21,877 bases of DNA from an uncultured Cellvibrio sp. (GTDB lineage Bacteria; Pseudomonadota; Gammaproteobacteria; Pseudomonadales; Cellvibrionaceae): NCBI GenBank assembly GCA_946482345.1, contig CAMLRJ010000010.1, forward strand, positions 1 through 21,877, written 5' to 3'. Both the position numbers and the translations under genes were made by a program. Under the pieces are notes generated by a model. It did not search any database. It was not told where the DNA came from and was given only the letters and a program-made list of their open reading frames with translations. Shown in pieces: positions 1-6,645 of the stretch (positions within the stretch are counted from its first letter, which is position 1; each line of letters starts with the position of its first letter).

Positions 1-154
1 AGATTTTGGTGATTTCACTGTGATTGTTCGCGACGTCAACACTGGCGTTAGACAATGGGCTTATAAAGGCAAACCACTTTACTTCTATGTAGGTGATACC
101 GCTGCAGGCCATGTCACAGGCGAATACACCGATTGGCAAATTGCTCGCCCTTAA
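1..154 (+). CDS. C-terminal end of a COG4315-like secreted repeat protein (partial)
   Basis: Only the last 50 codons are in the window; the reading frame is open from base 2 to the TAA at 152-154. The visible tail contains W-A-Y-K-G-K-P-L-Y-F-Y-V-G-D, which fits the Yx(FWY)xxD repeat signature of the 'secreted repeat of unknown function' family (COG4315, PF03640). It continues with G-H-V-T-G-E-Y-T-D-W-Q-I-A-R-P, the usual glycine/tryptophan ending of that repeat. Members are exported proteins or lipoproteins without a firm biochemical role. The gene ends at a strong intrinsic terminator, so it is probably transcribed separately from the cytochrome genes downstream. The 5' part, including any signal peptide or further repeats, lies outside the window. 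Family assignment is by motif recognition only. Confidence 0.72.
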   Translation, partial: DFGDFTVIVRDVNTGVRQWAYKGKPLYFYVGDTAAGHVTGEYTDWQIARP

Positions 155-161
155 AAACTCA

Positions 162-195
162 CAGGCGCAACAATCTTGTTGCGCCTGATTTTTTT
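162..195 (+). terminator. Intrinsic terminator after the COG4315-like gene
   Basis: A perfect 12-bp stem (CAGGCGCAACAA at 162-173 against TTGTTGCGCCTG at 176-187) closes a 2-nt loop. It is followed by an A and a run of seven T at 189-195. It lies 7 nt after the stop codon at 152-154 and 20 nt before the cytochrome start, so it should insulate the two units. Confidence 0.9.
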
Positions 196-215
196 GTATC
201 ACCGGGTAAAAAATC

Positions 216-719
216 ATGAAAAAATTTTTGCAATTTTATTTGCTGGTAAGTGTTACTTGTCTGGCTGCTTGTGGTGCAGGTTCGGGTGAAGATTTGAATG
301 AACAGGGTTTACCTGTCACCGATAATAATGGTGGAGGTAACCAAGCTGATGCAGTCACACTTGCTGACTTACAACAAAATATTTTTGGTGCAATTTGTAC
401 CAACTGTCATACAGGTGCCAATGCACCACGCGGTTTGCGTTTGGACTCCGAAGATAATTCCTACGCATTTTTAGTGAATCAAGCCGCTGATGAAATGCCG
501 GATTTGATGCGTGTGAATCCCGGTAATCCTGATCAAAGTTACATTATTAAAAAACTCGAAGGTGCAAGCGATATTGTTGGTGGGCGCATGCCTCTGGGTG
601 GGCCTTATTTATCGCAAACGCAAATTGATCAGGTTCGCAATTGGATCAGCAATGGTGCGCCGCGCACGGGCACAGGTTTGTCAGAAAATAAAACCGGGGG
701 TGATAACCATGTTGATTAA
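216..719 (+). CDS. Mono-haem cytochrome c lipoprotein
   Basis: This 167-residue protein has a short lipoprotein signal ending in the lipobox L-A-A-C (Cys19), followed by a low-complexity Gly/Asn/Asp linker to about residue 48. A compact c-type cytochrome domain follows, with one haem site C61-T-N-C64-H65 and a likely distal axial ligand in R-M125-P. The segments R-V-N-P-G-N-P-D-Q-S-Y and V-R-N-W-I-S-N-G-A-P are typical of small cytochrome c domains fused to lipoproteins and porins. It should be a membrane-anchored periplasmic or outer-membrane electron carrier. The ATG at 216 has only a weak upstream purine stretch (CGGGTAAAAAA). Its last 11 bases overlap the next gene, which also carries a haem motif, so the two are probably co-translated and work together. 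The redox partner is not visible. Confidence 0.85.
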   Translation: MKKFLQFYLLVSVTCLAACGAGSGEDLNEQGLPVTDNNGGGNQADAVTLADLQQNIFGAICTNCHTGANAPRGLRLDSEDNSYAFLVNQAADEMPDLMRVNPGNPDQSYIIKKLEGASDIVGGRMPLGGPYLSQTQIDQVRNWISNGAPRTGTGLSENKTGGDNHVD

Positions 720-1809
720 TTGGAAAATCATTTGCAAAACGATTTTATTTTTTATCGCAAGTATTGGTTTTTTTTCAGCAAAAGCCGAACCTTATTTGGC
801 CATAAAAAATAACACCGCCTGTTCAACTTGCCACGTCAATCCCGCAGGTGGCGGTGCACGTAACACTTATGGTGCTTACTACGGCACTCATGTGTTGCCA
901 CAAACAGCAGGCAGTGCAACATTATTTGATGCAGGGCAAATGGGTGAGACCTTACGCATAGGCGCAAACCTGCGTGCAAATTATTATCAATCGGATAGAG
1001 ATGAAACTGAAGACGCGCGTGGTTTTGAAACACAATCGGGTCAACTCTACGTTGTACTGCAACCGAAAGATTCTCGTTTTGCCTTGTATATCGATGAGCA
1101 AATCGCACCGGGCGGCGCCCTCAATCGCGAAACCTTTATTCTGACAAAATTAAACGGCAATCATTATGTAAAAGCCGGTCGCATAATGTTGCCTTATGGT
1201 TTGCGTTTGGAAGATGACACAGCTTTTATTCGTCAAGCCAGCGGATTCAATTTTGATACAGGTGATAACGGTGTTGAATTGGGTTTGCAATACAGCAAAA
1301 CTTTATTCAATTTTGCGTTGAGTAATGGCAGCAGTGGTTTGAACAATGACGATAATCACCTGCAATTTTTATCGCGCGCAGAATATCTCGGCAACAATTG
1401 GCGAATCGGTGCAACAGCACTTTATAACGACGCCGAAGCCGGTGCGCGTACACAAGCCAATATCTTTGGTGGATTTAATTGGCAAGGTTTTGTTTTCCTC
1501 GCCGAAGCTGATCATATTGAAGATGAATCCCTCTCTAATATTCCCGATACTTTTCAGGAACAACGCATAGGTCTATTCGAAATCAATAGAGAAATTAGCA
1601 AAGGCTACAATATAAAACTCACCACTGAATATTTAGATCCAGACACGCATATAGATGAAAACCATCGTGTGCGTCATTCGGTTTTATTGGAATACACACC
1701 TTTTGCCAATTTACAAATTCGCAGCGGTTTACGTAAAGGTGATGATATTCCGCAACGTACGCAGGGTAATTATTTGGATTTTTTTGCGCAGTTGCATTTT
1801 TATTATTGA
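709..1809 (+). CDS. Predicted outer-membrane barrel with an N-terminal CxxCH haem site
   Basis: I place the start at ATG 709, preceded by GGGGGTG with about 6 nt spacing. An in-frame upstream ATG at 562 would lie deep inside the cytochrome gene and add a non-signal extension. The resulting 366-residue protein has a hydrophobic signal peptide ending near A-K-A (residue 26). A single haem-binding motif C38-S-T-C41-H42 with a glycine-rich follow-up comes next. A long region of alternating polar/aromatic strands then ends in F-A-Q-L-H-F-Y-Y, a terminal aromatic typical of outer-membrane beta-barrels. Repeated turns of the type N-G-S-S-G-L-N-N-D-D support a barrel. I do not recognise a named family. 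A haem at the periplasmic mouth of a barrel, encoded overlapping a cytochrome lipoprotein, suggests a trans-outer-membrane redox conduit; this is inference. Confidence 0.75.
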   Translation: MLINWKIICKTILFFIASIGFFSAKAEPYLAIKNNTACSTCHVNPAGGGARNTYGAYYGTHVLPQTAGSATLFDAGQMGETLRIGANLRANYYQSDRDETEDARGFETQSGQLYVVLQPKDSRFALYIDEQIAPGGALNRETFILTKLNGNHYVKAGRIMLPYGLRLEDDTAFIRQASGFNFDTGDNGVELGLQYSKTLFNFALSNGSSGLNNDDNHLQFLSRAEYLGNNWRIGATALYNDAEAGARTQANIFGGFNWQGFVFLAEADHIEDESLSNIPDTFQEQRIGLFEINREISKGYNIKLTTEYLDPDTHIDENHRVRHSVLLEYTPFANLQIRSGLRKGDDIPQRTQGNYLDFFAQLHFYY

Positions 1810-1819
1810 TATTTATTCC

Positions 1820-1912
1820 GTCATTCCGCGCAGGATCTACAGTGGTCGTCATTCCTGCGTAGGCAGGAATCCACCGAGCAAAAGCTGGATCCCTGCCTTC
1901 GCAGGGATGACG
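1820..1912. repeat. REP-like palindromic element pair between convergent genes
   Basis: A complete element is made of two imperfect palindromes facing each other: GTCATTCCTGCG-TAGGCAGGAATCC (1848-1872) and GGATCCCTGCC-TTCGCAGGGATGAC (1887-1911). A degraded half copy (GTCATTCCGCGCAGGA) sits at 1820-1835. The core CCCTGCCTTCGCAGGGATGAC recurs at 6550-6570. This is the widespread 'GTCATTCC...GGAATGAC' class of dispersed repeat. Located between two gene ends (1809 and 1933), it may also serve as a bidirectional terminator. Confidence 0.8.
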
Positions 1913-1932
1913 TGTGCATCTCGTTTTTTCTA

Positions 1933-3138
1933 TTACAAATTAAACGAATAATCCAAATACACTTTCCGTATTGATCCATCGCTGTTCGCGGGTTCGAAAT
2001 TGGCGAAGCGGAGAGAGATGCTGTGTTTTCTGGCGGGTTTGTAGATAAAATCCAGATCAAATTCGCGGCCGATACTTTGGCCTTGTTGGTCATCTTCAAA
2101 AAAGTGATAGGAAGTTTCTACTCGAAAAGGTGATGCTCGCCATAATAGTCCGACAGAAAAATTTCTTACGCCTGTGTCGGGGGTGTTGCCTATTTCATCT
2201 GCCCAGCCTTCGAAATCGTGATTGGAACCTAAGGGGGTAATAAATGCAGAACCCTGTTGGCTGCCGAGAATTTCATAGCGCGCATTTATTTCATAGGCGT
2301 TAATGCCTAAGCCGACATCAACAAGATAATAATTCAAACCGTCTGCATGAATTTCAAATCTGTCTTGCTGTGCGGCTTCAATTTGTACGCGGTATTTTAC
2401 GCTGTCGATTTTATAATTCAGGTTGTAACTCAAACCCAGCGTATTATTGGAAGCCGCTGCCAGATCGCGATTATCAATGTGATAACCATAAGCCACTATG
2501 CGAGTGTAGTCCCACTCATTCCATTCCAATCGGGAGAGGTGTGATTGATGTTTGTGATCGCCGAGGAATGCGGCTGAGCGCTCAAGATTTTCGTAATTGT
2601 GTTCTATGCCGGGATTATTTTTATCCGCATCATCGCCATAAATGCGATTGACATTACCTATGTAGCTGTAAATAAAGTGGGAGTTGCTGGCAATTTTAAA
2701 TTTTGTGAGTAGTGCATCAAAAGTTTGTTCGTTTTGCCAGAAACCATTGCCGCCAATAAAACGTTGGTTATCAAAATTAATACGCTGCCGACCGAGATTG
2801 ATATTTGCCGATTCCAGATTGGCAGAAATAAATGCCTGGTTAATGTCGGTGCCGGGTGGGTCGGGAATTAAAGGTTGATTATTAAAATCAACGCCATCGC
2901 TATGATCATCTTGAAATGCGCTGCCGATGGCATCGACTTCGAATGTGGAGCCGATAATGTCATTCCATTGTGATTCAACTGTGCCGCGTAACAAGAGTGA
3001 TGCCGCTTGTCCGGAATTGTCGGCATCGACATTCGCATAACGCAATCGGCTGGACCAATCAAATTCATGTTCACCCAGTGCAAAACTACAGGGAGAAATT
3101 ACAGAAGCAATTAATACACAAACGCATAATTTTTTCAC
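1933..3138 (-). CDS. Outer-membrane porin of the alginate-export-like type
   Basis: I choose the GTG at 3136-3138. It overlaps the stop of the upstream LRR gene as GTGA and has AGAGGA six bases before it, whereas an in-frame TTG at 3144 would directly abut that ribosome site. The 401-residue product starts M-K-K-L-C-V-C-V-L-I-A with a signal peptide to about residue 20. The rest is a strand-rich barrel. The segment N-L-G-R-Q-R-I-N-F-D-N-Q-R-F-I-G followed by N-G-F-W-Q-N-E-Q-T-F-D-A is characteristic of alginate-export (AlgE-like) family porins. The protein ends Y-L-D-Y-S-F-N-L. It probably passes an acidic or sugar solute across the outer membrane, though the substrate cannot be read from sequence. 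The four-base overlap indicates translational coupling to the LRR protein in the ECF operon. Confidence 0.75.
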   Translation of the reverse strand: MKKLCVCVLIASVISPCSFALGEHEFDWSSRLRYANVDADNSGQAASLLLRGTVESQWNDIIGSTFEVDAIGSAFQDDHSDGVDFNNQPLIPDPPGTDINQAFISANLESANINLGRQRINFDNQRFIGGNGFWQNEQTFDALLTKFKIASNSHFIYSYIGNVNRIYGDDADKNNPGIEHNYENLERSAAFLGDHKHQSHLSRLEWNEWDYTRIVAYGYHIDNRDLAAASNNTLGLSYNLNYKIDSVKYRVQIEAAQQDRFEIHADGLNYYLVDVGLGINAYEINARYEILGSQQGSAFITPLGSNHDFEGWADEIGNTPDTGVRNFSVGLLWRASPFRVETSYHFFEDDQQGQSIGREFDLDFIYKPARKHSISLRFANFEPANSDGSIRKVYLDYSFNL

Positions 3139-3773
3139 TGCCAATCCTCTGCATTGCCGTCATGTAAAAAAGTCACGCCTTTGAGTTTATCCATTTCTTC
3201 ATAGAGTGGATCCGGCATGGGGTTTTGTCGGGCATCCATATAATGCATTTTGGGTAGGTGATAAATGTCCAGATGTTCGACCAGATTGTTGAACATGTAA
3301 ATTTTTTCCAGTTTGGGCAAATCTTTATAGGTGAAGGATATTATTTGGTTGTCATTGAACTTTAGCAGTTTCAGTGCAGGTAAATCTTCAAGATTCAGCT
3401 TGGTCAGTTTATTGCCAAAAATATACAATTCTTCCAATGCCGGTAATTGATGAAAGTGAATTTGAGCGATTTTATTTTTCGCCAGGTTTATGTGTTTCAG
3501 TTTGGATAACTGACTTATATTGGCTTGCGTTAACTGATTGTTATACAGCGATAATTTTTCCAGGGCTGTAAATTGTTCAACGCCCGCCATGGATGCAATG
3601 TTTTTCGAGTGGCATTCAATGCGGGTGATATCCTGAATCGCCTGCCAATTATTTTTTTTGACAGATTCAGTGATGCAAGCGTGTAAATTTGCATCGGGCA
3701 GGGAAAACTCCAGCGCCTGACTGTACATGCTGCTGAGCAAAAGGATAAAACCGAAACCTATTTTTTGTGTCAT
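3135..3773 (-). CDS. Exported leucine-rich-repeat protein
   Basis: The 212-residue protein has a signal peptide (M-T-Q-K-I-G-F-G-F-I-L-L-L, cleavage near S-Q-A, residue 20). A capping segment with two cysteines (C33 and C54) is typical of internalin-like N-terminal caps. About six leucine-rich repeats of 21 residues follow, in the pattern L-x-x-L-x-L-x-x-N-x-L-x-x-L-x-L-x-x-L-P-x. The repeats fill residues about 70-195 and end in a short acidic tail. LRR proteins bind proteins or glycans, and the ligand here is unknown. It lies 59 nt downstream of the anti-sigma gene and overlaps the porin by four bases. It may therefore be a periplasmic sensor or adaptor for the same sigma/anti-sigma system, which is inference. 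Confidence 0.8.
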   Translation of the reverse strand: MTQKIGFGFILLLSSMYSQALEFSLPDANLHACITESVKKNNWQAIQDITRIECHSKNIASMAGVEQFTALEKLSLYNNQLTQANISQLSKLKHINLAKNKIAQIHFHQLPALEELYIFGNKLTKLNLEDLPALKLLKFNDNQIISFTYKDLPKLEKIYMFNNLVEHLDIYHLPKMHYMDARQNPMPDPLYEEMDKLKGVTFLHDGNAEDWQ

Positions 3774-3832
3774 GGCGTTTTCAGTAATCTGTTGTGATCA
3801 AAAGTTGAGTGCGACCTGCAACCGGCGTTGCA

Positions 3833-4558
3833 TTATATGGCTTTCTCAACCTGAGCAAGTAGAACACAGACGCCTTTTGCCAAAATTAACTCACTGGGTT
3901 CATCCAACGGTGAGCCGCCGACATCTTCTTCCGTCAAAATCAAATGCGATGCATCTTTAATCAAGCGCCATTGTGGAACGGAAAGCGATAGTTGTTTGAT
4001 ATCCGTTTCAGCAAACACACCCAGTGGGCGAATTTGTCCGTCGCGCTTGGAAATTGCCCAAAGTTGTAAATTTTTATCAGCAGGAATTTCTACATTTTCC
4101 CACTTCAACCAAAGTTGTTCGCCGCCCGTTGCGGTGAGTACCGTTAATTGCGGTGCGCCGGAATTATCGGTGAGTACCGCAACATAATCGGCATTCAGTT
4201 GTTGTTGCGGATCACGCGTGACTAACAGACCCAGGCAAATCATCAACAGCAAGGTGCTGAATGCAGAAATAGCAGGCCATAACCAAAAGGATTTTTTTGG
4301 CGGAATTTCTTTTTGATGGCTTTTTTCAATTTGCGCAGCAATTCCATACCAGACTTCCGGATCAGGTTTGACACCTTTTTCTTGCTCGCTAAGGTTCATC
4401 AACTGCTCTTCCCAAAAACTGACTTCGGATTGCAATGCAATATCCTCGCGCAACCTTTGCGCAAACTGATCGCGCTCGGCTCCACGTAATACGCCGGTGA
4501 CATAATCAAACGCCAGCGTTTTATCCTCTAGGGATTCTGGCCTTTTGCTTCCAGACAT
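3833..4558 (-). CDS. RskA-type anti-sigma factor
   Basis: The 241-residue single-pass membrane protein has a cytoplasmic N-terminal part (1-90) with the D-Y-V-T-G-V-L-R-G-A-E-R-D-Q-F pattern seen in RskA-like anti-sigma factors. One membrane helix spans about 91-113 (F-W-L-W-P-A-I-S-A-F). A periplasmic domain (about 120-240) carries the L-Q-L-W-A-I motif and Gly/Pro-rich strands of the anti-sigma-K factor family (PF10099). No zinc-binding HxxxCxxC motif is present, so it is not of the ZAS type. The ATG at 4558 has GAAAGG upstream and starts 31 bp inside the sigma-factor gene, the usual sigma/anti-sigma pairing. It should hold the ECF factor at the membrane until a periplasmic cue releases it. 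The cue is unknown. Confidence 0.87.
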   Translation of the reverse strand: MSGSKRPESLEDKTLAFDYVTGVLRGAERDQFAQRLREDIALQSEVSFWEEQLMNLSEQEKGVKPDPEVWYGIAAQIEKSHQKEIPPKKSFWLWPAISAFSTLLLMICLGLLVTRDPQQQLNADYVAVLTDNSGAPQLTVLTATGGEQLWLKWENVEIPADKNLQLWAISKRDGQIRPLGVFAETDIKQLSLSVPQWRLIKDASHLILTEEDVGGSPLDEPSELILAKGVCVLLAQVEKAI

Positions 4559-5100
4559 AATTTCAACCTTTCGGCGCCGCGATGGAGCCAGGATTTAACG
4601 GTGTTGGTGTTAGTGGAAAAAGTGTTGGCAATCTCTTCACGGGTATGACCATAAAGGTAGGCCAATTCAATGCTGCGTTTAATATTGTCACCGAGTGTGG
4701 TCAGGCATTGATGCAAATGAAATCGCAGCTGGCTGACGCCGAGTGTGTGCTCTGGTTCATCGCCACCGGACACATCCTCCATCTCATCAATCGGGCTGGT
4801 CTGTTTGCTTCGGCGAGTTTCTTTGTCCAGATGATCCAATGCGCGGTAGCGGGTAATGCTGGCCATCCATGTTAAGGGTTTCGCCAAATGGGGACGATAA
4901 CTGCCGGCGTTATTCCAAATTTGCAAAAAAGCTTCCTGCAACACCTCATTGCCCAATTCTTTGGATTTAAGAATGCGCAACACAATAGCGTTCAGATAAG
5001 GGCTGACCTGCTCAAATAACTGCTTGAGCGCGCTTTGATCACGCAGGGCGCAACGGGCAATCAGGTTGATGAGTTCATCGTCGTTAGATCGGTTTGTCAT
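4528..5100 (-). CDS. ECF-type RNA polymerase sigma factor, SigK-like
   Basis: The 190-residue protein has region 2 at about residues 20-90, with L-Q-E-A-F-L-Q-I-W-N-N-A and the 2.4 segment T-W-M-A-S-I-T-R-Y-R-A-L-D-H-L-D. Region 4 is at about 130-182, with Y-L-Y-G-H-T-R-E-E-I-A and the recognition helix T-N-T-V-K-S-W-L-H-R-G. The size and the overlapping RskA-like partner place it with SigK/RskA-type ECF systems. It heads a four-gene minus-strand unit (sigma, anti-sigma, LRR protein, porin). Autoregulation is plausible because a GCAAC-N16-CGTA element lies about 40-60 bp upstream of the ATG. The ATG at 5100 is preceded by an AGGA at fair spacing. Confidence 0.93.
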   Translation of the reverse strand: MTNRSNDDELINLIARCALRDQSALKQLFEQVSPYLNAIVLRILKSKELGNEVLQEAFLQIWNNAGSYRPHLAKPLTWMASITRYRALDHLDKETRRSKQTSPIDEMEDVSGGDEPEHTLGVSQLRFHLHQCLTTLGDNIKRSIELAYLYGHTREEIANTFSTNTNTVKSWLHRGAERLKLCLEAKGQNP

Positions 5101-5137
5101 GTCGGAATTCTAATCCTGTTCACTATTTATTCCCATC

Positions 5138-5162
5138 TACGGATTAACCTGAAAAAAGTTGC
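5138..5162 (-). promoter_or_regulatory. Candidate ECF-type promoter for the sigma-factor operon
   Basis: On the minus strand GCAAC (5162-5158) is followed after 16 nt by CGTA (5141-5138). This resembles the AAC...CGT layout of ECF promoters. The leader to the sigma-factor ATG at 5100 would be about 30 nt. The call rests on two short motifs only. Confidence 0.4.
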
Positions 5163-5166
5163 ACGT

Positions 5167-5212
5167 CAGTTTGCGCATTCATATCACCATTTTAGGTTTA
5201 GTGCGCAAACTG
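5167..5212. promoter_or_regulatory. 11-bp perfect inverted repeat in a divergent promoter region
   Basis: CAGTTTGCGCA (5167-5177) and TGCGCAAACTG (5202-5212) are exact reverse complements separated by 24 nt. The pair lies in the 213-bp gap between the divergently transcribed sigma-factor operon and the first GH16 gene. Centre-to-centre spacing is 35 bp. It could be two operator half-sites for a regulator acting on either gene, or a stem-loop in the glucanase leader. No further terminator-like or clear sigma-70 signal was seen in this gap. Confidence 0.45.
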
Positions 5213-5313
5213 GTGCGACGGCTTTCCTGATTTGAAGAAGTATGGGTGAGTGGTATTGGGCAGTTGCCACAACCCATCCTTTTATCCATCGAATAAATAT
5301 AAAGGTGCTTCTT

Positions 5314-6498
5314 ATGCTCAAGTTCAGATCGGTAGTCGGTTTTACCAGTGCGGTGATACTGGGTTTTATGGCGTCCATGGTTCAGGCAAAACCTTACAAG
5401 GCCGCTGAAATTTACTCCAAGCAAGCCTACAAGTACGGGCGTTACGAAATACGTATGCGGGTGGCCAAGGGCAGCGGGGTGTTGTCCACTTTCTTCACTT
5501 ACAAAAATGGTTCCGAGCAATCAGGTGTGTTTTGGGAGGAAATTGATATAGAAATTTTTGGAAAAAATAATGCTACTCAATGGCAATCAAACGTCATTAT
5601 TGGCACCAATCGTCCAACCACCAAAACTGAAGGTTTGCATAGCACCGGTTTTTCCATGGGCGATGCTTATCACACTTATGTGTTGGAATGGACGCCCAGC
5701 TACATTGCCTGGTTTGTTGATGGCGCCCAGATTAGACGAATCAATGGCGGGCAATTTGTTACCAGTTTGACCAGTCCGCAAGATCTGCGTTTCAATCTTT
5801 GGGCGGCGAATATTACCGAGTGGGTTGGCCCCTGGAATGACAGCATCCTGCCGGTTTATCAATTCGTAAACTATATTGAATACAAACCCTGGAATTCATC
5901 CACCAATAGTTTTGGTACAGGTTGGCGTGATGATTTTAATTCGTTTGATAGCAATCGTTGGAGTAAAGCCAATTGGACTTTCAACGAAAACCGCGCTGAT
6001 TTTGACCCTAATAATGTGGTCGTAAAAAATGGCATTCTGGTATTGGCATTAACTCGCGAAGGACAAACAGGTTACAACGGTACACCACCGGCTGATGGCA
6101 ATAGCGGTGGCGGTAGCAGCAGTAGTGCCAGCAATCAGACAAGCATCACTATCCAGGCAGAAAATTTTAATGAAGTGGGTGGTAGTGTCACAGTGTCGGG
6201 TGGCGTGGTTGGTTATATCGATGCACGCGAATGGTTTAAATATAACAATGTGAATATTCCAGCAACCGGAACTTATAAAGTGGAATATCGTGTTGCATCG
6301 GCACTCACCACTGCACAATTTACGCTGGATAGAAATGGTGTGGGTTTGGGAACCATCAGTGTGCCTAACACGGGCGGTTGGGGAAACTATCAAACTATTT
6401 CACACAATGTGTATTTAAATGCGGGATCACAAAGTTTGGCGATTTATGCTAACAGTGGCGGTTTTAATATTGATTGGATCAAGTTAACCAGGCTTTGA
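5314..6498 (+). CDS. Circularly permuted GH16 beta-glucanase (licheninase type) with CBM6
   Basis: I choose ATG 5314 (AAAGGTG upstream), which begins a signal peptide ending V-Q-A (residue 25); an in-frame ATG at 5242 would bury it. The 394-residue enzyme carries the GH16 catalytic signature E76-I-D78-I-E80 (E76 nucleophile, E80 acid/base by family precedent). It starts at the strand Y-G-R-Y-E-I-R-M-R-V. The segment W-R-D-D-F-N-S-F-D-S-N-R-W and K-N-G-I-L-V-L-A-L-T (about 204-247) follows the core, whereas in Bacillus lichenases the equivalent lies at the N terminus. This is the permutation known from the Fibrobacter succinogenes 1,3-1,4-beta-glucanase, and the sequence pattern matches that enzyme closely. 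A Gly/Ser linker (262-275) leads to a CBM6 module (277-394, I-Q-A-E-N-F to N-I-D-W-I-K-L). Predicted to hydrolyse mixed-linkage glucan outside the cell. Confidence 0.9.
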   Translation: MLKFRSVVGFTSAVILGFMASMVQAKPYKAAEIYSKQAYKYGRYEIRMRVAKGSGVLSTFFTYKNGSEQSGVFWEEIDIEIFGKNNATQWQSNVIIGTNRPTTKTEGLHSTGFSMGDAYHTYVLEWTPSYIAWFVDGAQIRRINGGQFVTSLTSPQDLRFNLWAANITEWVGPWNDSILPVYQFVNYIEYKPWNSSTNSFGTGWRDDFNSFDSNRWSKANWTFNENRADFDPNNVVVKNGILVLALTREGQTGYNGTPPADGNSGGGSSSSASNQTSITIQAENFNEVGGSVTVSGGVVGYIDAREWFKYNNVNIPATGTYKVEYRVASALTTAQFTLDRNGVGLGTISVPNTGGWGNYQTISHNVYLNAGSQSLAIYANSGGFNIDWIKLTRL

Positions 6499-6516
6499 TA
6501 TTTTTTTAATTTTATT

Positions 6517-6610
6517 GAGAGGTTTGCACGAATCAAAATTAATTGTCATCCCTGCCTTCGCAGGGATGACAAAGTGAAATTAAACAAAAATGGATTCGTG
6601 CAAGATCTCT
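6517..6610. repeat. Nested palindromic element between the two GH16 genes
   Basis: An inner hairpin GTCATCCCTGC-CTTC-GCAGGGATGAC (6545-6570) shares its core with the repeat at 1887-1911. It is enclosed by outer arms TTGCACGAATC (6524-6534) and GATTCGTGCAA (6593-6603). An imperfect continuation (GAGAGG against ATCTCT) reaches 6517 and 6610. The whole could fold into one long stem with an inner branch. It lies between the stop at 6498 and the next start at 6646, so it may attenuate or stabilise a glucanase transcript, or be a miniature mobile element. Confidence 0.7.
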
Positions 6611-6645
6611 TGTTGTTATGAGTTTATTTAATTGAGACAAACATA

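Noticed and set aside
562..708. Longer N terminus for the haem-barrel protein starting at 562
   Set aside because: It lies inside the cytochrome gene in another frame and would bury the signal peptide. ATG 709 has a clear GGGGGTG site.
1847..1912. Possible CRISPR-like repeat
   Set aside because: Only inverted palindromes are present. There are no evenly spaced direct repeats with unique spacers and no cas genes.
3817..3832. Small hairpin TGCAAC-CGGC-GTTGCA just after the anti-sigma stop
   Set aside because: It is only 6 bp and has no T tract. The downstream LRR gene is on the same strand and likely in the same operon, so it is not called as a terminator.
4582..4875. 97-codon open frame on the plus strand
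   Set aside because: It is antisense to the sigma-factor gene, with no recognisable motif or ribosome site.
5213..5313. Sigma-70 promoter for the first glucanase gene
   Set aside because: No -35/-10 pair with acceptable spacing stood out; TTGCC-like and TATAAA-like words occur but are badly spaced.
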